Assembly: GCF_030817195.1 (NCBI RefSeq) | Contig: NZ_JAUSYZ010000001.1 | Location: 3,968,001-4,032,000, forward strand | Origin: Arthrobacter globiformis | GTDB taxonomy: Bacteria > Actinomycetota > Actinomycetes > Actinomycetales > Micrococcaceae | DNA: 64,000 bases | Direction of reading: 5' to 3' | Shown here: positions 58,675 through 64,000 of the stretch, in pieces | Layout: each line of letters begins with the position of its first letter | Numbering within the stretch: position 1 is the first letter of the stretch | The notes under the pieces: model-generated | What the model was told of the DNA's origin: nothing | What the model saw: only the letters and a program-made list of their open reading frames with translations | Database searches by the model: none | Program-made: the position numbers and the translations under genes

Positions 58675-59127
58675 TCAGTCCAGCTTCCCGTTGACCGGCC
58701 GCTCCCGGAACAGCCGCAGCGCGGCGTCCACCAGGGACACCCGGTTGAGCGAGGCGACGTCGGGCAGCGGTATCCACGCGGCGTGCGTGGTGGTGCCGTT
58801 CTCTTCGTGGGTGAGCTTCCCGCCCGTCACCCTCGCCTCATACACCAGGCGGAGCGCCTGGAAGTCGCGGTCCGCCCCGTCCAGCCGAGAATCCGCCGGC
58901 CAGTGCCCGACGTCGATCCCGAGCATCGCACCGATTTCGGCGTGGTAGCCCGTCTCCTCGAAGACCTCACGGATACAGCCGTCCACCGGGTGCTCGGCCA
59001 GATCCAGCCCGCCGCCGGGCAGCGTCCAGCCTTCCTTGCCGTCCTGCTTCCAGTACGCCAGGAGGATGGCGCTGTCGCGGATGATCACCGCGTAAGCGGC
59101 AGGGCGGGTGTCGAAGAGAACGGTCAT
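58675..59127 (-). CDS. Nudix hydrolase
   Basis: A 150-residue pyrophosphatase. The Nudix box GGGLDLAEHPVDGCIREVFEETGY (key residues G-x5-E and REVFEETG) lies near residues 37-60, preceded by GWTLPGG. The substrate could be a nucleotide or related pyrophosphate; no extra domain tells. I chose ATG 59127 (MTVLFDTRPAAY) over longer starts. Confidence 0.86.
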   Translation of the reverse strand: MTVLFDTRPAAYAVIIRDSAILLAYWKQDGKEGWTLPGGGLDLAEHPVDGCIREVFEETGYHAEIGAMLGIDVGHWPADSRLDGADRDFQALRLVYEARVTGGKLTHEENGTTTHAAWIPLPDVASLNRVSLVDAALRLFRERPVNGKLD

Positions 59128-59237
59128 GGCTCCAGCGTAGCCCGCGCCATCCTCGTGCATGGCCGGCACGTGAGGTGCCGCCGGGCGGGAGGGCCGCAAG
59201 TGCCCGTTCGCGCTGAGTAGCCTGTCCCGGAATGGTG

Positions 59238-60179
59238 TCAGGCCTGGTCGCGGACCAGCAGCGGGACACCGAAAACGGGGTCCTGCTCCAGGATCCGCAC
59301 GTCATGGACTCCTGCCACGGCCAGGTGCTGCCGGAACGATTCCTGGAGCCGGACAACGTTCATGCCCAGGCCGCTGCCCAGAATGACCGGTCCGTCCAGC
59401 CCCAGCTGCCGGAGGACCTGGGCGGCCATGTCCGCCAGGTCCTTGCCCGCCTGGTTGATCAGGTCCCGGCTGACCCCGTGGCCGGCCTCGGCCGCCTCCA
59501 CCACGAGCCGGGCCTGCTGCGCCCAGAATCGGCGTCCGGTGTCCGGGGAGTGGAAGAGCGCGATCAGCTTGTTCGGGTCGTCGGTGTTGCAGGACTCCAG
59601 CAGCGCCCTGGTCAGCTCGTCCGGTTCCTGGCCCTGGTTCATGCGCCGCAGACTGTGCCGGACAGCTTCCCTGCCCAGCCAGTAGCCGCTGCCTTCGTCG
59701 CCCAGGAGGTAGCCCCAGCCGCCGGCCCGCGCCTCATCGCCGTCCCCGTTCGCGCCCCAAGCCGCGGAGCCCGTGCCCGCAATGACTGCCACGCCGGTGC
59801 TGGCGCCCCCTGCCGCGAGCAGGAGCCGGGAGTCATGGACCACCGTAATCCGGGCCCCCGGGGCATGCGGCTCGATGAGTGCGGCCAGGGCGGCGGCATC
59901 CTCATCGGTGTCGATCCCGCCGGCGCCTGCGTAGACCTGCGCCACCATGCCCCGGCCGATTTTGGCGAAAAGCTCCGCGAGATGCGCGGCGGCTTCCTCA
60001 CGGCTGACGTTCTGGACGTTGGCGCTCCCCACGCTCTCATCGGCTACGGGTTCCCCGTGCTCGAAGCGGACGCCCCGTGTCTTGGTGCCGCCGATGTCGA
60101 GGCCGATCACGACGTCGCTGGACGGGGCTGTGCTGGACGGGACGGGGGCCGCACCGGATAGGTTGTCAGAGTTAGTCAC
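59238..60179 (-). CDS. BadF/BadG-type sugar kinase (N-acetylglucosamine kinase-like)
   Basis: A 313-residue actin-fold ATPase. Phosphate 1 is IGLDIGGTKTRGVRFEHG near residue 25, AGAGGIDTDED near 87, VVHDSRLLLAAGG near 112, VIAGTGSAAWG near 130 and GGWGYLLGDEGSGYWLGREA near 152. The last segment is the signature of the GlcNAc kinase/BcrAD group. Probably phosphorylates an amino sugar recovered from the cell wall. It starts at GTG 60179. Confidence 0.83.
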   Translation of the reverse strand: MTNSDNLSGAAPVPSSTAPSSDVVIGLDIGGTKTRGVRFEHGEPVADESVGSANVQNVSREEAAAHLAELFAKIGRGMVAQVYAGAGGIDTDEDAAALAALIEPHAPGARITVVHDSRLLLAAGGASTGVAVIAGTGSAAWGANGDGDEARAGGWGYLLGDEGSGYWLGREAVRHSLRRMNQGQEPDELTRALLESCNTDDPNKLIALFHSPDTGRRFWAQQARLVVEAAEAGHGVSRDLINQAGKDLADMAAQVLRQLGLDGPVILGSGLGMNVVRLQESFRQHLAVAGVHDVRILEQDPVFGVPLLVRDQA

Positions 60180-60215
60180 CTGAACAGACTACTGATTAGC
60201 CCCAAGGAGCCGGCC

Positions 60216-61247
60216 ATGCCCCACGCCCAGATTGATACCCGCATTATCGCAGCGCCCATGGCGGGCGGGACGTCCACGCCGGGCTTCGTCTCGGCGGTCC
60301 ACCGCGCCGGAGGACTGGGCTTTCTCGCCGCGGGGTACAAGAGCGCGAACGCGGTCAGCGCTGAGATCCGCGCCTGCCGGGAGGCTGGCGTCCGGTTCGG
60401 CGTCAACGTTTTTGTGCCGGACCGTGCTCAGCTGAACCCTTCCCCCGACGCCGTGGCAAGGCTGGAGGAGTACCGGAGCAGCCTTGGCCGGGACGCCGGG
60501 CGCTACGGCGTGGCCGTGCCGCCCCTGGTGCTTGACGACGACGACGCCTGGCAGGCGAAGATCGACCTCCTGCTGCAGCACCCCGTTGAACTGGTCAGCT
60601 TCGCGTTCGGGCTGCCCGATTCCGCAGTTGTCGAGGCGCTCCGGAAGGCAGGGTCGGCCGTCCTCGCCACGGTCACCAGCCGCGCCGAGGCTGAGCTGGC
60701 AGCGGACCGCGGAGCCGATGCCCTCGTCGTCCAGCACAGCAGCGCCGGCGCCCACTCCGGTGCTTTCCTGCCCGGGACGAAACCCGGCGGCATGCCGCCG
60801 TCGACGGCTGACCTGATCCGGGAGGTGCGGGCCGCCGTCGACCTTCCGCTGATCGCGGCCGGCGCACTGTCGGACGCCGCCGCCGTCAGATCGGTCATAG
60901 CCGCCGGGGCCGTTGCCGCGCAGGTGGGAACGGCGCTGCTGCGAACGGACGAAAGCGGCGCGCGGCAGCTGCACAAAGACGCACTTGGCGATGACAGCTT
61001 CACCGAAACAACACCCACCCGGGCGTTCACCGGCCGCTACGCACGGGCACTCGTCAATGACTTTGTCCGCGACCACGCCGACGCCCCTGAGGGCTACCCC
61101 GCCATCCACCACCTGACGGCACCCATCCGCGCGGCAGCAGCGGCCGCGGGTGACCGGGAGCGGCTGAACCTCTGGGCAGGAAAGGGCTGGCGCTCGGCCA
61201 GGACCGGCCCCGTGGCCGAGGCCCTGGGCGCGCTGCTGGACAGTTAG
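60216..61247 (+). CDS. Nitronate monooxygenase
   Basis: A 343-residue FMN TIM-barrel enzyme (2-nitropropane dioxygenase family). Motifs are IIAAPMAGGTSTPGFVSAVH near residue 9, LGFLAAGYKSANAVSAEIRA near 32, VNVFVPDRAQ near 63, QHSSAGAHSGAF near 172 and AAGALSDAAAVRSVIAAGA near 210, with an FMN-phosphate AQVGTALLRTDES segment. It detoxifies nitronates. It is divergent from the sugar kinase. Confidence 0.87.
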   Translation: MPHAQIDTRIIAAPMAGGTSTPGFVSAVHRAGGLGFLAAGYKSANAVSAEIRACREAGVRFGVNVFVPDRAQLNPSPDAVARLEEYRSSLGRDAGRYGVAVPPLVLDDDDAWQAKIDLLLQHPVELVSFAFGLPDSAVVEALRKAGSAVLATVTSRAEAELAADRGADALVVQHSSAGAHSGAFLPGTKPGGMPPSTADLIREVRAAVDLPLIAAGALSDAAAVRSVIAAGAVAAQVGTALLRTDESGARQLHKDALGDDSFTETTPTRAFTGRYARALVNDFVRDHADAPEGYPAIHHLTAPIRAAAAAAGDRERLNLWAGKGWRSARTGPVAEALGALLDS

Positions 61248-61278
61248 GCGCCCGGTTAGGAGCAAGAGCCCCGGCCGG

Positions 61279-62265
61279 TCAGCCGCCCGCCCGGGCCCGG
61301 ACCAGCCCCGCCAGCAGCGCCGGCCCCTCGTCCAGCACCAGCTCCCGGAAGAGGCGCAGTGCGTCCGGTTCGCCCTCCCGCGCGCCGCGGCGCTCGCGCC
61401 AGGCCAGACCGATCTCGCGGTATGCCAGATCCGATTCCAGCGCAATTTCGACCCAGCCCAGGTCGCCGGTGGCTGCCGTGACGCCGCGGCCCGGGCCGCT
61501 GCCGCCCTCCGGGGGTAGGATGCTGACCCCCAGCCCTGCGGACACCAGGCCACGTGCGGTGTGTGAATCCTGGCTTTCAAAGGCAATCCGCGGCCTGAAG
61601 CCGGCCTCCCTGAACAGGGCATCCGTCAGCGAGCGCAGCCCGTAGCCGGATCCGAGCGCAACGAACGGGTCTTTCCGGATCTCCGCCACAGCCACCGACT
61701 TCCGGTCCGCCAGCGGGTGCCGGTGGTGCACCACAAGCCGAAGCGGTTCACGGTACAGGGCGGCAGAGCCGATGGTCCTTCCGGCGGGTGCCACGGGTGC
61801 GGTCAGGGCGAGATCGGCGGCGCCGGAGGAGAGTTCCGCCAGGCAGCTGTCGCGGGAGCCCTGGCTGAGGTCGAACTCCGTCTGCGGGTAGCGGCCCCGG
61901 AACGCACTGATGAGCAGCGGCAGCGTCGCCTCGCCGAATGTGTGCTGGAAGGTCACGGCGATCCGGCCGCGCACCACCTCCGACTCGTGCCGGACGAGGT
62001 CAAGGCCGGCGCGGAACTCGGCGAGCGCCGATTCCACATAGGGCAGCAGCGTCGCGGCAGCAGGCGTCAGCCTGACTCCCCTGCCGTCCCTCACCAGCAG
62101 GTCGGTTCCCACCACGGCGCTGGCGCGCGCCAGCGCCCGGCTGACCGTCGACTGCGGAACGCCAAGCAGCTCGGCGGTTTCGGTGATGTGCTGTGTCCGC
62201 CCAAGCTCCGCCAGCAGCGGCAGAACCGGCAGCAGCTGCACGAGCTGCCTGTGCTCGATGTCCAC
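61279..62265 (-). CDS. LysR-family transcriptional regulator
   Basis: A 328-residue regulator. The helix-turn-helix is HITETAELLGVPQSTVSRAL at about residues 25-44, followed by the linker helix (YVESALAEFRAGLDLVRHES) and the periplasmic-binding-like effector domain (GRIAVTFQHTFGEATLPLL). I chose GTG 62265 because GGAGGA lies just upstream; TTG 62280 is the longer option. It is divergent from an MFS exporter, with two palindromes in the 74-90 bp between them. Confidence 0.87.
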   Translation of the reverse strand: MDIEHRQLVQLLPVLPLLAELGRTQHITETAELLGVPQSTVSRALARASAVVGTDLLVRDGRGVRLTPAAATLLPYVESALAEFRAGLDLVRHESEVVRGRIAVTFQHTFGEATLPLLISAFRGRYPQTEFDLSQGSRDSCLAELSSGAADLALTAPVAPAGRTIGSAALYREPLRLVVHHRHPLADRKSVAVAEIRKDPFVALGSGYGLRSLTDALFREAGFRPRIAFESQDSHTARGLVSAGLGVSILPPEGGSGPGRGVTAATGDLGWVEIALESDLAYREIGLAWRERRGAREGEPDALRLFRELVLDEGPALLAGLVRARAGG

Positions 62266-62293
62266 GGTCTCCTCCGTCAATCAATCCGTTGCA

Positions 62294-62317
62294 GCATGAA
62301 TTATCGATGAATCATGC
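62294..62317. promoter_or_regulatory. Candidate LysR-type operator (distal palindrome)
   Basis: GCATGAATTATCGATGAATC plus ATGC forms a 24-bp palindrome with 10 of 12 pairs matching. It contains a T-N11-A motif and lies 28 bp from the LysR start. Confidence 0.6.
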
Positions 62318-62330
62318 ATTGGATGCTAGG

Positions 62331-62350
62331 TCAGCATAGATCTACGCTGA
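62331..62350. promoter_or_regulatory. Palindrome overlapping the MFS ribosome site
   Basis: TCAGCATAGATCTACGCTGA is a 20-bp palindrome with 9 of 10 pairs matching and a TAGATCTA centre. It ends 4 bp before the MFS ATG at 62355, so a bound protein or RNA fold would mask the GAAGG ribosome site. Confidence 0.6.
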
Positions 62351-62354
62351 AGGC

Positions 62355-63722
62355 ATGCCAACGCCCCACACCCACGCCTCCGAAACCCAGCCGAACCAGT
62401 CCCGGCCCGCGCCGGCAGCGGGGGCGCAACCGGTGGCAGGGGCAGAACCGGTGGCAGGGGCAGAACCGGTGGCAGGGACAGTCGTCAAGTGGAACGGGCA
62501 TCCGAAGGGTTCACAGGCCTACGGCAGGATCCTCGCTGGCTTGGCGTTTGCCGGGGTGGCCACCTTCGCCCAGCTCTATTCCACCCAGGCAGTGCTCCCC
62601 GTCATGGCCGCCGAGCTTCGGGTAAGCGCCGCAGAAGCCGCGCTGACCATTTCACTGGCCACCGTGGGCCTCGCCGTCACCGTCATCCCCTGGTCGTTCC
62701 TTGCAGACCGGATCGGGAGGGTGAAAGCCATGACCTGGGGGATCTGCCTGGCCACGGCACTGGGACTGCTGGTGCCTCTGGCCACCTCCTTCCCCGTCCT
62801 GCTGGGCCTCCGGATGCTGGAGGGCATGGCCCTGGGCGGCATCCCTGCCATCGCCATCGCCTACCTCAACGAGGAAATCGACCGGGCACACGCCGCAGTG
62901 GCGGCCGGCAGCTACGTCGCGGGCACCACCCTGGGTGGCCTGGCCGGCAGGCTTGTGGCCGGGCCGGCGGGGGAACTGTGGGGGTGGCGCGCTGCCGCGC
63001 TCGCCGTCTCCGTCCTGGCCACCGTGGCCGCGGTGCTCTTCCTGGTCCTGATTCCCAAGGCCCGCGGCTTCAGCCCGGCCCGGGGCATAGGTCTCCGCGG
63101 CGCGGCCAGGACCCTGTCCGGGCACCTGGCCAACCCCCGGCTGCTGGCACTCTACGTGCAGGCTTTCCTGCTGATGGGCGGCTTCGTGGCCGTCTACAAC
63201 TATCTCGGGTTCCGGCTCTCCGGCGAACCGTTCAGCCTTCCGGCCACGCTCATCAGCCTCATTTTCCTGGCCTATCTGTCAGGCACCGTGACCTCACGCT
63301 GGGCCGGAGCCCTGACGCAGCGCTTCGGCCAGCGCACGGTGCTGCTGGCCGGCATTGCGGTGATGGCGGCAGGCCTGGCCCTTACCCTCACCCAGATGCT
63401 GGTGCTGATACTCGCCGGCCTCATCATCTTCACCGGCGGTTTCTTCGCGGCCCACAGCATAGGGGCGGGCTGGACCGGAGCCATCGCCCAGTCAGGCCGG
63501 GCACAGGCAGCATCGCTGTACAACCTGGCCTACTACCTCGGTTCCAGCATCCTGGGCTGGGCCGGTGGACTGGTGTTCCAGTCCCTCGGCTGGCCGGCGC
63601 TGGCGGCCGCCGTCATCGTCCTGGGCTGCGCGACGGCGGTGATCACCGCCGTCGCACATCCCTCTTCCGGGCGCCAGCGGCGGCAGCGCCAGCCGGACAA
63701 GGCAAGCCTGCAGCATCCCTGA
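62355..63722 (+). CDS. MFS transporter (YnfM-like)
   Basis: A 455-residue, 12-helix permease. LYSTQAVLPVMAAELRVSAA near residue 73 and the A-motif FLADRIGRVKAMTWGICLAT near 115 place it in the drug-exporter MFS group resembling E. coli YnfM (arabinose/drug proton antiporter). An extra 50-residue polar N-terminus contains a repeated PVAGAE unit (62427-62483). Divergent from LysR, which probably controls it. Confidence 0.85.
   Translation: MPTPHTHASETQPNQSRPAPAAGAQPVAGAEPVAGAEPVAGTVVKWNGHPKGSQAYGRILAGLAFAGVATFAQLYSTQAVLPVMAAELRVSAAEAALTISLATVGLAVTVIPWSFLADRIGRVKAMTWGICLATALGLLVPLATSFPVLLGLRMLEGMALGGIPAIAIAYLNEEIDRAHAAVAAGSYVAGTTLGGLAGRLVAGPAGELWGWRAAALAVSVLATVAAVLFLVLIPKARGFSPARGIGLRGAARTLSGHLANPRLLALYVQAFLLMGGFVAVYNYLGFRLSGEPFSLPATLISLIFLAYLSGTVTSRWAGALTQRFGQRTVLLAGIAVMAAGLALTLTQMLVLILAGLIIFTGGFFAAHSIGAGWTGAIAQSGRAQAASLYNLAYYLGSSILGWAGGLVFQSLGWPALAAAVIVLGCATAVITAVAHPSSGRQRRQRQPDKASLQHP
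62427..62483 (+). repeat. 18-bp tandem repeat in the MFS N-terminus
   Basis: About three copies of an 18-bp in-frame unit (CCGGTGGCAGGGGCAGAA) encode PVAGAE repeats. Because the unit is 18 bp, copy-number change keeps the frame. Confidence 0.75.
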
Positions 63723-63841
63723 ATAATTCGCCGCCGAACCGGGCAGAAAACCTGCAGATGTTCGGAAGTGCCCCCTGCCTCTGAATGTCTTTGGCAACAT
63801 TGGCGCCGCTAAGATGAACGGAGAACACTTCAGGAGGATCC

Positions 63842-64000
63842 GTGAGCAGCAACCCGAAGAATATTCGGCCGCCGGCGGGGCACGAGCCGCTGGACGCCAT
63901 CGATGAGCGGCTGCTGGCGGCTTTGGTGGACGATGCCCGGATATCCAACAAGCAGCTGGCCGAGCTCGTAGGCATCGCCCCCTCCACCGCACTCATGCGC
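63842..64000 (+). CDS. Lrp/AsnC-family regulator (partial, 5' end only)
   Basis: The first 53 codons of an Lrp-type regulator, from GTG 63842 with AGGAGG upstream. The DNA-binding domain opens with LDAIDERLLAALVDDARISN, then KQLAELVGIAPSTALMR. The effector (RAM) domain lies beyond the window. Confidence 0.83.
   Translation, partial: MSSNPKNIRPPAGHEPLDAIDERLLAALVDDARISNKQLAELVGIAPSTALMR

Noticed and set aside
1..64000. CRISPR arrays, insertion sequences, prophage, rRNA or tRNA genes
   Set aside because: None seen: no regularly spaced direct repeats, transposase motifs, integrase or tRNA cloverleaf recognised.

Overview
The window is about 64 kb of GC-rich actinobacterial chromosome. It most resembles Arthrobacter/Pseudarthrobacter (Micrococcaceae). 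Pointers to this are an RseA-like/SigE/TatB/Mrp block, a DUF3117 protein, a DivIVA-domain protein, succinylase-type lysine genes (dapC, dapD, dapE), a 7Fe ferredoxin next to dapC, frequent GTG starts and many ATGA stop/start overlaps. The genus is inferred from gene content and order, not from a database match. There is no prophage, insertion sequence, CRISPR array, plasmid function, rRNA or tRNA that I can support. About 58 protein genes are packed tightly, and most intergenic gaps are under 300 bp.

Layout. 1-2 kb: thiO (cut by the left edge, preceded by a TPP riboswitch) and divergent thiE. 1.8-7.9 kb: a ferritin-like protein, an RNB-domain RNase, a DEAD-box helicase with a long leader, an orphan DNA methyltransferase and a PHP-domain hydrolase. 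8-14 kb: aminopeptidase P, a GSP17M-like membrane stress protein, then an MgtE-N/CBS - DUF1003 - Mrp run. 14-20 kb: tatB, an anti-sigma factor and sigE with a divergent O-methyltransferase, then DUF3117, a PIG-M/PIG-V-like mannosyltransferase, a DivIVA-domain protein and a LOG-family hydrolase. 20-23.5 kb: a gluABCD-type amino-acid ABC operon. 23.5-31.7 kb: dapE/dapD divergent pair, a secreted lysozyme-fold-like protein, a TetR regulator, citrate synthase, dapC and ferredoxin. 31.7-37 kb: an MFS exporter with its divergent winged-helix regulator, typA, and a GDSL-like lipoprotein. 37-44.5 kb: an oligopeptide ABC operon with an unusually large permease. 44.8-52 kb: ychF, rmuC, ispH, xseA (frameshifted)/xseB, ppk2. 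52-57 kb: an aminotransferase and a four-gene OpuC/ProVWX-type osmoprotectant ABC operon. 57-64 kb: rsgA, a Nudix hydrolase, an N-acetylglucosamine-kinase-like ATPase, a nitronate monooxygenase, a LysR/MFS divergent pair and the start of an Lrp/AsnC regulator.

Functional themes are lysine/diaminopimelate synthesis (dapC, dapD, dapE), envelope stress (sigE, anti-sigma, tatB), three ABC uptake systems, and RNA/ribosome maintenance (RNB RNase, DEAD helicase, TypA, RsgA, YchF). The part from dapD to mrp follows the gene order around Mycobacterium tuberculosis Rv1201c-Rv1229c, with the amino-acid ABC operon inserted and htrA absent.

I did not find a new defence or mobile system. The most interesting signals are small. 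They are a single-base frameshift in xseA at an A6 run, a pair of related intergenic palindromic repeats, a separate 65-bp palindrome beside rsgA, a typA terminator lying inside the start of the next coding region, tandem repeats inside two membrane-protein genes, and several palindromic operator candidates.
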